Positions 37,101 to 49,100 of a stretch of 64,000 nucleotides of DNA are shown piece by piece; position 1 is the stretch's first letter; the number at the start of each line of letters is the position of its first letter. The stretch is from NCBI GenBank assembly GCA_020055645.1, contig CM034549.1, forward strand, positions 5,208,001 through 5,272,000, written 5' to 3'. This stretch comes from Tomocerus qinae (Eukaryota; Arthropoda; Collembola; Entomobryomorpha; Tomoceridae). The notes under the pieces were generated by a model. That model had not been told where the DNA came from, searched no databases, and was given only the letters and a program-made list of their open reading frames with translations. Both the position numbers and the translations under genes were made by a program.

Positions 37101-40100
37101 GGGGAATTATTGCGATATGGGGAACTAATTCGATTAATACGGTATGCAACAACCCCGTGGAAATGAAGGACCTGTGCCGAGTGGATCTTCTGCTTTTTTA
37201 GGGAAGTAAAAAATAATACCTCAATAAATTGTAAGTTCCTAAAAATAAGTCATTTAAATTGTCAATCATTACGAAATAAGGTTTTTGAGGTTAAAAATTT
37301 TATTGACAGTAATTCTTATGATATATTCTGCGTTAGTGAATCCAACTTAAAAGATACTTCTAAATCACCAAAATTTAAGGGATATAAATTATTTAGGAAA
37401 GACCGTGACGAATTTTCAGGGAGGGGTGTTGCTATCCTATGTAATGAAAGTTTAAAGACAAGTCCTTACGAATTTAAAAATATTAACACAAACTGTAACA
37501 AAAATACAGAATATCTGGCTATCAATGTGCAATATAAATATTATAAAACTTTTATTGTTGTATGTGTATATAGGAAACCTGACTACACTAAGCAGTGCAT
37601 AGAAAATGATATGCAACTTTTTGAAAACATGCTTTCTGATCTGGTAAATAGTGGTAAGATATTTTATATTTATGGAGACTTTAATCTCAGAACTTCAATC
37701 TTACTAAATAACTTTAATGAACTTATGACTGAATTTAACAGTGTACAATTAGTGGATAAGCCAACTAGAGGTAATAATATTCTTGACTTGTTCGTAACAA
37801 ATAATCCTAATAATATTTTAAATGTAAATATAATACCTCCACACATTTCCGACCATTCTGCAGTTGAATCTGTGATTAACTTTAAGAAACCTCCGATCCC
37901 AACGAAGCAAATCACATATAGGAATCTAAAAAATGTTGATGAAATGCAAACAGCTGAGTTAGTGTCGGAGTTAGACTTTGTGGTGACAAAGTTTGATAGT
38001 GCTGAAAATTTAACGGATAACCTTTGTAAAAATATAATTAAAGTAATTGACCAAGTTGCGCCTTTAAAAACAAAAGAAATCAGAATCAAAAAGAAATTGA
38101 TTTTGTCAGAAAACACTAAAAATTTAATCAGACAACGTGATGAGTTTTATAAAATGTACAAAAGAAATAAGTTTGTTACTGATGGAATTATGCTAAGAAT
38201 TCTTAATAAGTATGTTAAGAAATCTATAAGAAATGACTCTAAGGATCAGTTTACTTCCAGTGTTGCCAAACTAGGACTACACAAATCTGTAGAAAACCTT
38301 ATCGAGTTAAAAAATAATAATAAGAATGTAATAGATATGCCAGCTAAGGAAATCAATAGTCACTTTGCTAAAATTAGTACTACGGATATTACTACAATAC
38401 AATTACCTAATAAGCCTGTTGAGTTACCTACTGTAAATCATACTTTTAAGCTACACTATGTTCAATATCCTGAAATGTTGTTTGCTCTTAAAAAAATCAA
38501 AAAAAGAACCACTTGTACATTAGATGCTTTATCACTCTGTCCAATGTACTTCAATATACTCTTATGTAATCCAATATTTAGTAACTATGTTCATGATATA
38601 ATTAATATTAGTATAAAATCGGGTAATTTACCAAAAACATTGAAAGTGTCCAAAATTATACCGATTCCAAAGATTGATAATCCTTTGTTACCTGTACATC
38701 TAAGACCTATTTCTATACAGTGTTTCCTTTCGAAAATAATGGAAAAATGTATTCATGCACAATTACTTAAACATATGACTGAAAATGATGTACTACATGA
38801 AAGACAGTTTGGTTTTCGTAAAAACCACTCAACAATGCATGCACATGTAGCCATTACTGACATATTATTTAGAGAAATATCAAATGGTAATATATGTATT
38901 GTCCTTGCACTAGATATGGCCAAGGCATTTGACAAAACAAATTGTAACATTTTATTGCATAAACTTGAATGGTATGGAATCGATAAACACTGGCTAGAGT
39001 CATATCTTACTGGTAGAGGTCACTTTACGTATGTAAATGAAAATAATGTTTCAGATGTAGAAAACATAAATCTCTCAGTCCCCCAGGGGTCAATACTTGG
39101 ACCATTATTATTTACTTTAATGATAAATGACCTTCCGTATCATGTAAAGCAATCTCTAATGTTTTTATTTGCAGACGATAACACTATTATTGTAAGTGGT
39201 AGACCAGATGACATTTATGTACTTAAAGAAAAATTAGAGTCCGATATTAATAGTATATTAGATTGGATGAAGTCAAATTATATGGAAATTAATGCAGATA
39301 AGACTGTAATGATGATAGCGGGTAGACCTTGTGCTGTTGAGAGTCTCAAAAACTTTACTGTGAATGTTGGTAGTGAACAAATAACTCCTTCAGATAGTAT
39401 AAAAGTTTTGGGTTTACATATTGATTCCAATTTAAAATTTGGTTTACAGATAACTAATATGAAATCTAAGTGTAATCCTATTATAATATCACTGTACCCT
39501 TTTAGATATTTACTAACGGAGCAAAATCGACTTCTCATTATGAATGCATACGTCCAACCTATTATTAATTATATGTCAATCATTTGGGGCACGGCTTCAA
39601 ATGAAAACATTAAGTGTGTTGAAAGAATAGTAAGACTAGCTGGTAGATTTGTTTTATTGGCCCAAAAGTTTGAAAGTGTGAAAGAACAAATAACAATTAA
39701 GCTAAAATGGTTATTCCCTAAATACCAATATAAGTATGAATTGTGCAAACTAATATATAGCATTATGATTAATGAATGTCCCCCGTACTTTAAAAACTAC
39801 TTGTCGTTTGATATATCTAATACTATGACTACTAGAAGTAAGACCTATGTTAAATTGCATGTGGATGGGAATGTTGATGCATTCGGTAAACGTAGTTTTA
39901 CAGAACAGGCTTATAAGTATTGGCACAGTATCCCAGTTGATATTAGAAATTGTAATTCAAGTAAACTATTTAAAAGAAAGTTAAAAACATTTTTGTTAGA
40001 AGAGCAACTTAAAGAGACTGATCTTCCATTATCAGTCGTACCTTGTGATCTTACTTGCATTGATTCTGTTTGTAACAATTTGAATGACTCATTTCATTGT

Positions 40101-43100
40101 AATTAACTACAACAATTTCGTTTGCTAACCGTGTAATTTTGTAACTTAGAGGGTTTCCTTTTTCCTGTCGAAAAATTATATTCTAAATTAATACAAGTGT
40201 TTTTTGACAGCTGTACAATTGCCTCCGTGTGAGGAAGCAGTATGATTCGAAATAAATAAATAAATATTCACTGTATTGCATTTCTTCCAATCCCAATAGC
40301 CTGTATCTCCCAACCAACATAACAACCAAAACCTTCCCTACTACGCACACATTGCCTGCTATATCATCGTCTCTCTCTTCCTACAACTCGCGCATGATCA
40401 GAACGCAAAAGTCTACGGCATTCCGTAATTTAATAATATGAGATGAGATGAGATGTGAAAATTGAGGGAAATATGAGATATGATACAGCTGCCATCTCTT
40501 GTTCTGTTCTGTTACTTATTCGCTCGGCTCAGTCTATTCACTGTATTGCATTTCTTCCAATCCCAATAGCCTGTATCTCCCAACCAACATAACAACCAAA
40601 ACCTTCCCTACTACGCACACATTGCCTGCTATATCATCGTCTCTCTCCTCCTCCAACTCGCGCATGATCAGAACGCAAAAGTCTACGGCATTCCGTAATT
40701 TAATAATATGAGATTACTAAAAGTAGCCAAATATTTTGTAGTCAATGATTGTCGTATCGTGTATTGCATTTGACATGCTTTGTTTATTGTTAATAAATGC
40801 TAATGCTAAAGACTGTCTGTCTACGATATACAATGACACCACAGCAAGTTACTCCCTGTGAGCCTTCGTTTACAGGAGTGATTTTGATTTTGTGGTATGT
40901 TTGTTGTGTAGCAGTGGGTGGGTGTGTGCTTAGGTTGGTTATAGTGGGTAAATGACATAATCTTGGGTAATAGAACATGACTGCATTCATTATTTTAAGC
41001 CAAAGCATGAAAGACTGTTATAAACAACAATAATGTAATATCCTGAAATAAAATTATCTTGTAAGAACAGAGGTACAGAGTCTGAATATTGAAATAAACG
41101 AGAACTGCTACCGCAAGCCATAATTTCGATAGTAAAATGCAGTTTGTGTAAACGTGAACAAGGGAGCATTCACAAAATGGTTAATATCTATGAAAATGTA
41201 TATCTGGTCTGACTACCGGAACAAACTGAACTGTGTAAGCAGAGCCATGCCAAGTCAGCAAAAACTAAAAGTTTGCTCTCAAAAAATCTATAGATTATAC
41301 CTAGAAAGGACTGTGACTCTCGTCCTAAGTAATACTTATGCGTTATTGCTATGGCTGATAAAACTAAAAGTATCAGAACTAATGCTACTTCCCTACTCAG
41401 GCAGCCCGCAGTACATAATATTATTCCGGTCATCATTCTCATGATAGTAGTACTTATGTTCCGCAGTTCTTAGTATTGAATCACATTGTACATCATAATC
41501 ATTGTTATATAAATGTCTAGTCCGGCCTAGTCATTTAATGCCTACTTACGCAAACAGTAAACGGAGCAACTAAAGCCTTCCTTCCATTTGCTTTTCCACC
41601 ATCATCCATCAAAATTATTGTGAATACAAAGGCAATGACTTTTCCTACCTACATTTTATGAATTTGTTCCACATAGATAAAATTTCATTTGCAGTAAACC
41701 TTTTAGTCTCTCTTCCGCAAATCTATTCTGCCAAACTGCTTCCTCCGTGTCTTCTTCTGCATAGTCCACTAATAACAAATCGATATCCCTTCACATCATT
41801 GGCAAAGCGATCAATACAACCTATTAAAATTAGTTCGTGAATTTCCACATGCAAAGTAGTCACAAAACATCTCACAATTCACTATGCTTTCAAAATATTT
41901 AAATACTGTACTTTTTAATTTTCGTGATCTTGTAGTAACTGGAGTAATTTGGAAAATCACGCTTCGTGATTGATACTTTCATTTTCAACTAATTCTCCTA
42001 TAATTAGCATTGAAAAAATCCAATCTTAAATAAATGTTTACATTTAGCTGCATGGCCCATGGCCATTAAGATTGATTAGTAATACTTGTACTTCTGATAA
42101 ATAGATCTTAAACTGAAGGTCCTGATATTTAAGAGATACTTTACTGTAATCAATTTTCAATAGCGTTTGAGAGAACGTGAATAAAAATTGTGTAACGACA
42201 GAGTAATGTGAATGTTGACAACAAAGCAAAAGGTTGGATGATATTGAGACAGTTTCTTTTGTTTTGTGTGTTAAAAGACAAAGTACAGGAGAAATTAATT
42301 CTTGTGAGAAAATGTATCTGATTGTTTTGTGTTTGTGTATCATGGCTTTTGACTCATGGGATCTTGCCATGACTTTTGGTTTTACGATAGCTAGGTTGGC
42401 ATGAGTTGTCAGATGCTGGCAGACCTTACTCAGCTGTCTGTCGGCAGTTTCTGTCAGTTTTTCTCCTTACAAGACAAGAATCCCAGGGCCAGGCGAAGTA
42501 AAAGTTTATTTTTGGGTTTCTTCCTTCGTTTTTTGCTCAGATATCTATAAAAGTCAAAGTTTTTACGGCAATTTGAAGCAAAGTAACCAATACGTCTTGT
42601 CAGTAATGTGTGTACACAGAGCAGAACGTTATGCTATAGTGTTCACACTATGTGTAAATGTGTCCAATAGAAAAGGACTGTTTTTATTCTACCACACGAC
42701 AACTTTGGCTCTTGCCGTGATTCTTTTTATACATGAATTCTCATCACAACTGCTGACTTTGTCTCAAACTAGAGTAAAAAAAGGAGCTCTCACATCTCTC
42801 GACACTCTCGTAAATGATATTACACTCGCCACGTGTATAGGCATTATGATTGTCACTATCTATAAGCTATAATTGCTAGGAGATGAACCCACATATTCAA
42901 GTATAGTATATATTACTAGTTTACGAGTGTAATGATAGTAGCTGAAATGTATGACATGGCTGATACAAGTAGAAAAGCAATAGAATTACATTTAGGTGTA
43001 CATTATCATTTTTTGTCCAATTAGCTGTGGTGTACTAGTTGTAGTAGGATGACTTGGAGCTAATAGGAATTTCATCCTATCTCCCTTAAGTAGTGTTTGC

Positions 43101-46100
43101 TAATGTTTTCCCTCCTTATGTATAATCCAAAGATAAATGTTAATACACTCAGGAGGAATAAGTGCAACGTAGACTCCCATTACATTGAAATTTACAAACA
43201 GACGACGTAACCTATTATGGCAGTACAACAAAATAATATTATAATCCGTTCAGTTACATTTTCCTTACCAAGTAACAACCACGAAAAAATTATGCATATA
43301 GATACCTTACTGGTTTAAACTACTTCAGTTAAATGAAAAATGTTTTTGCTTCAGCTTATGAAAACTTGGTAGGTTACCTTTGCTATGGGAGTTGTAAATA
43401 AAGTTCTGTGATACGGATGAATAGATGCCATAAATGAAACGTGGAACGTTGGAAAGGAAGGATGGAATCTTATCTCGAAATAGATTTTAATAAATGCACA
43501 TTCCATGCTAGACGGGATATGTAAACGAGATTCAAAGTAACATCCAAAGGTAGACACTTACATAAAAACTCACGTCAAGTCAACCAGAACAAAACATAAC
43601 ATTGCGTAGCATTCCAAACGATCCGGAACAGTCTGATCCTGAGATGAGATGTCAGTGTGTGCGTGTATGCCTAATGTTCTGTATAAAACCGAATTTATAT
43701 TCAATGTCCTCCGTAGAAACAAATCACAAAGTAACCAAATGTGATCTCATGTCAAGTCAAGTCATTGAGACGTAATCCTGCGTGAAATGAAAAGATTTTC
43801 CTATCTCCATTTTTACCTATACCTTTTATGTCGTTTCTATTGGGAGATAAATATTCGAGTTTTCAATTACGCGTTTTAACCAACCCGTGGCAGATCCCCA
43901 TGGAAAAATGAAAAAATGAAAAGTGGGTGGGAAAGCTCGCCAATTGACGTCATTGGCGAGTGTGTATTTAAATTGAGATCCCCAAGTGGGGGGAATTAGG
44001 GATCGGCTGTAGTCATGTAAATTTTCCACACATTTTCACTTGTTCCGAACCCCCAATAAATCGAATAATCTGCCATTCCTTTTCTATAATATTATATTCT
44101 ATATTCCTTGGTTTTAACCAACTCGCATTTAACCTTATGAATGATGAATACCGCGTTGTCATCTCATTTGGATTGAATTGTGATGTGAATGAGGGCGAAG
44201 GCGTAATAAATGGTAGTAAGGTCAAATAAGAGATAAACTTTGAGATAATGTATCATTCACAATGGATCTGTGACAGCTTTATTATTCATTCAATTTTTGT
44301 ATATTAGAATACAGAAGAATGTATGCAGCATAAACGCATTTCGAGTCAGTACGTGTAAATATGTATCGATTGGCAGACAGGTATTTCGTCTGGTATTATT
44401 TTTAAGCTTGCTCCGGGCTTTTTGCCACTTCCAATCGAGTTGACAATGAGATTGATTAGCAATTGTCCTTTTGTGTCTTGCACTAATGCACTATAGAGGT
44501 TAAACTTGAATTTTTCCAACATTCGCACTCATTCACAAGGTACCACTGAATGCATGAATTTAGCCACCACAAGATTTCCTAAGCTACTCAGTCTTATGGG
44601 AAACAGCAGAGTTGGGAACAATGAATGCTAATACAGATTAATGAACTTCTAAAGCTCCTATGTTCACAAAATTCTGCTCATTATCCTCAAGAATATTAAT
44701 TAAATTAAGTTTTTTTTTACCGAATTCTAAAAAAATCAACTAAATAAAATTTTGATCTACACCTGTGTCTTTTTGCATTTGATTTAATTAAATAAGTATG
44801 ATATAAGTGTATAGATCGACTTGAGAGGAATTAAGTTAACGTATAAGTTGTCCCAGGTAGCAAAATAATTTATGATAATAACTTACGTATTCATAATAGA
44901 GAAGGAATTATTTGACTCCTGTTCATGCGCCCTTTAGTGATAAACATTCCAGTATAAATACAATAAAAATAGTAATTTTAGTATTCCGATGATGATGACA
45001 TTGTATCATTGTGTTTGGATAGATTATGTTTTGATATTGCATATTTACGTGTAGTACTACAGTGTCCGTAGTGCTCGTACTGGTAATGAGTTAGTAAGTA
45101 ACAACAATGAAAATCTCGGAACAATATGCGTGTCTATGAGAAAAAGCTGAGCTAAAGGTCGATAGGAAACGCTGCAATAAGAAACGTCCTTATTGAGTCT
45201 CATACTTGGTATGAGAAACCTATTAATAAATATGCAAAAAGAATATGAATAAAATGGTTGCGCTTTGCACTGTCATTATTATTATAGTTGGAGGAAGACG
45301 CAATTATAAGTCAAGTTCGGTTTACAATTGAAGGTTAATTATGTTTTGTTAATTGTCATTTAGAATTGTGACTTGAGATTGTAGACATTTAGACATTCCA
45401 AAATTTGGAACTATCACCTTTATGACATTATTCACTTACAGGACCTGAAGCATGATATCATTCAAACAAAAATATGATCTATTTGACTATCTAGAATATG
45501 TAATAATAGAAATTCATCTGAAATCGAAAATGGCATTTTATTTTGCGATAGGACAAGTAAATTGTGAAATAATAAATAGGGTAATAGCTAGATTACAAGA
45601 TGTTTCTTACTTGCTTGAATTTATACTAACTATATGTTCTTTATATCTTTAGATTCAAAGGAACTCGAATCTACACTTACATTGGAGAGGTGTGCGTTTC
45701 TGTGAACCCATACAGAACTCTGAATATATATGGAAATGACAAGGTCAACGAATATAAAGGTACAAACAGCTATTACAATTACATAGTTAAATCATATCTT
45801 TTCCTTCACACCTGTTGTCACACGTGCAATGTAATAGTTACTTTGACTTTCAATTTAATTAATGTATTATGATACATATAGTACAGATATTACTACAGTT
45901 TTATGGAGAAGTATTTATGAAATAATAATAATGTAACTGAATTTAGGGCGAGAGTTGTATGAGAGAGCGCCGCATATCTTTGCGATAGCGGACTCTGCGT
46001 ATAGAACGATGAGACGAGCCGGAAAAGACACTTGCATTATGATAAGTGGTGAATCCGGAAGTGGAAAGACTGAAGCCTCAAAAATTATAATGCGTTACAT

Positions 46101-49100
46101 CGCAGCCGTAACGAATCAAAGTGGCTATCAAGAAGTGGAAAGAGTGAAAAACGTTCTCATCCAATCCAATTGTGTTCTCGAGGCATTTGGCAATGCCCGC
46201 ACAAGTCGTAATGACAACTCCTCTCGATTCGGGAAATATATGGATATCCAATTCGACTGGAAAGGAGACCCCATTGGTGGACTCATCGAAAATTACTTGC
46301 TGGAGAAATCTCGGGTCATTCATCAGCAGGCCAATGAAAGAAATTTTCATTCGTTCTATCAGGTAGAGACAAAAACTCTTTTCCCGTCTGTTAAATAGGC
46401 TGTAAATGAGATTGCACTCCGGCTCCATTATATAGTGTCTATAAGCATATCTTTATTATTACCTATTGTGATAGTCTTGGTCGATAGGTAAACTGCATAC
46501 AACTATATAGATAGTCACTTTTGGCAAACTGGCAAATTCTTCCTAGTATTTATAATTGATTACATGCTTTAAATTCCTAAGCCAAAATAATAGAAGGGGA
46601 AAAATTGAAAAATGTTGGCTTATCATATCAATTAATGCTTGTAATTACATGTTGGAATATCTAAACTGTATATCTGCCACTTCACTTACTTTGCCAGCGA
46701 TTAAAAGACTCATGTAAGCGTAATTGACGTGCGTTGAGTATAATACTTATCTGCATTAATTGCATTATCGTAAATTACAGACTGTTGTGGTTTAAGCTAC
46801 AAGATTATAAGTCTAACATATTAAGAGGTGCTCGACAAGACTTGGTTTTAGGCAGAGATAACGCTTTTGTTTACAATTATGTGATATACACTCACGATCT
46901 CACGATACGATACATTCACGCTTTGACTCTACTCAATTATAGCACTATATAAGTGCAGTCACATTATATATCTTTAGTAGGACTTTAAATATTCAACGCT
47001 GTCATTCACACATATACTTCCACGGACATAAATCCAACCTATTTACAAACTCCTTAAACGTGCGCGTACAATTTAACAATTTCGAGACACAAAGCAATAC
47101 TGAAACTGAAATGGTATTGCCATTCTCAAGATACAAAAGTTTTGCTATTATAAAATTATAACAATTGAAAATAAGAGAGCATTGTGTCGAGAGTAAAAAA
47201 TTAAGGAAGTGCCAACAGAAAAAGTATCAAATAATAACGGCTATTTGCATTAGACACTTAAAATGCAGTTAGTAATCAAGAAAATATAAATTGTGCAATG
47301 ATGTGGTTGCCAAAATGTCAATTTATTTTACTATGTTCGTATAGAGCAATGGATAGCTAATTCAAAAGCATTTCCAGGTAAAAGGCACATGAAACTTAAA
47401 TACCAACCAAAATACACTTTCACTTTGTCTCATTATGAGACTTTCATTAATCCTAATTTGGTTATGCTCATTATAAAATTTGCAAACGCATAATCATTAT
47501 ATTGCGAAACTCTGCTTGGATCTTTAGATTCAGTTGAGACTGTACTCACTGTGGCTAAGTAATCTAATACTATCCTGCACCGCATTTACTTATTAACTAC
47601 CCTTACCCATTCTTTATTTGAGGTTTTAATGATTTTTATTGGTCCCTTTAATTACTGAGGTTAATGAAATTGCAGAGGTACGATTTTAGCATGATTAGTT
47701 TTACGTGGCAATTTGTATGAACTTATCTGTGAATTTACATGTCAAGAGAATTAAGAATGCTTTAAAAATTGTATTTCAAGACGTCGTAAGTAGAGAGTAT
47801 GTTTTAGTTTATTCTGAGATGAAGACTGAAAATTATTATTTTTTGGATTACTGCTTAAACTATATCTCACATGTCACATAACCGTAATGCACATTGCTAG
47901 AAATGGAAATGTGAAAAAGAACTTCTGATGACTTTGTGTATGGCATACCATTTTATGTAATCAATCTTTAATTTTATTTCTATTTTATTAACTTTGAATT
48001 ATAAGCATTTCTTTACTTACAAAATTGTGAGTAGAATGCGTCTTGGTGTTAAAGCACATTTTTAGCAATTATGACAGGCTAAGAATTAGTGTGGATGATA
48101 CAGTCAATGTGTACATATTTTCGTGTTTAAATGTTTGTGGGTGGTCCATCAACTAAGCATCAATAATAAATGTATAAAGTGCTTATCTTTGTCTTGGTTG
48201 TAGTAGCGCAGCGTTACTAATAGCTTCATGCAGTGAAAGGGAAATCTGCATTTACTTCACTCGATTCATTTGCGGTCGAGCTCAACAGAAATTGTAAAAC
48301 CAAAGAAGGCGTGTGCACAATTTCCTTCTCTCTACTGCTATTAGACTTACAAAATAGTACACATAATATAGATCAAGCCTTCCCAATCGGCTTATCTATT
48401 CTCTAAGCTTGTGTACTGATCGCGCTAATACAATATTTATCATAGATTAAACTCAATCGTTTTCAATTCTAAGTTACTAATGCCATTATGGTATACATTA
48501 GGTATTAATATGCACCTATCACTTACGCAGAACTAAGTTTGGTTTACATTTCGATAAATACAGTGAAATAGATTATTATCGTTATAATCTCCTTTGTGGT
48601 TATAAGTAGAATAACTTCCAGTTTATACAGTTGTAGCCACAGACACGACTAAAGTCACTTTGTACTGTACGTGACTTGCTATTCAACACAACTATTTTTT
48701 AAAGCACAAATAATACATTAATAATTAATACTTCAATTTTAAACAACATTTTGAAGCTGAATCAATCAATTGTACACCTAAAACTTAGAAAGGAAGTTAT
48801 TTACAAGCGAATATAAACTTCTAATGGATTCATCCTACATGATTGATTATGGTATTGTAGAACGATATTGATGAACGGAGTAGTCAATGTAAACATATTC
48901 CAAACTCTATGCATTATGGCTGCAAGTGCTTCTAACATTCATACATATTTGTATTCTGCTATTTGAGTAATGACTTTGAAGGGAGACTTTGTTATCATGA
49001 GAAGAGATCACGAAATGAAGACATCATGAAATGGAATAATCGGAATTTAGATTTTAGATAATGAAGATGTTTTTCCTGTGTATTTGAGACACACCCAGCA

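Larger units (their letters stand above)
35301..37209 (+). pseudogene. LINE ORF1 (coiled-coil RNA-binding protein), split by a nested element
   Basis: Starts at ATG 35301. It has a basic Lys-rich N-terminus, an acidic stretch, a coiled coil at about residues 55-112 (repeating Leu/Val heptads around [16 protein letters not shown]), then an RRM-like region ([10 protein letters not shown]) and a C-terminal domain. This resembles L1-type ORF1 proteins that chaperone the element's RNA. At 36066 the frame enters the inserted TA-flanked element and stops at 36140 within it. Beyond the insert (from 37145) the same frame runs 20 more codons to TAA at 37207-37209, so the uninterrupted product would be about 276 residues. 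Confidence 0.75.
34872..40264 (+). mobile_element. CR1/Jockey-like LINE, near full length
   Basis: Non-LTR retrotransposon flanked by the 6-bp duplication TATTCA (34866-34871 and 40265-40270), inserted in copy B of the 260-bp repeat. Order: 5' UTR, ORF1 with a coiled coil, ORF2 with apurinic endonuclease and reverse transcriptase, a 3' UTR with a CCTC/GAGG hairpin (about 40221-40235), and an (AAAT)n tail at 40250-40264. A microsatellite tail instead of poly-A, and the domain order, fit CR1/Jockey-superfamily elements. Intact ORF2 and an exact target duplication suggest a young insertion. A 1,076-bp element sits inside ORF1, so this copy cannot be fully functional. Confidence 0.85.

Noticed and set aside
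37527-40106. Starting LINE ORF2 at the GTG at 37527
   Set aside because: The same frame is open for another 111 codons upstream and contains the conserved start of the endonuclease domain, so a start at 37527 would truncate it.
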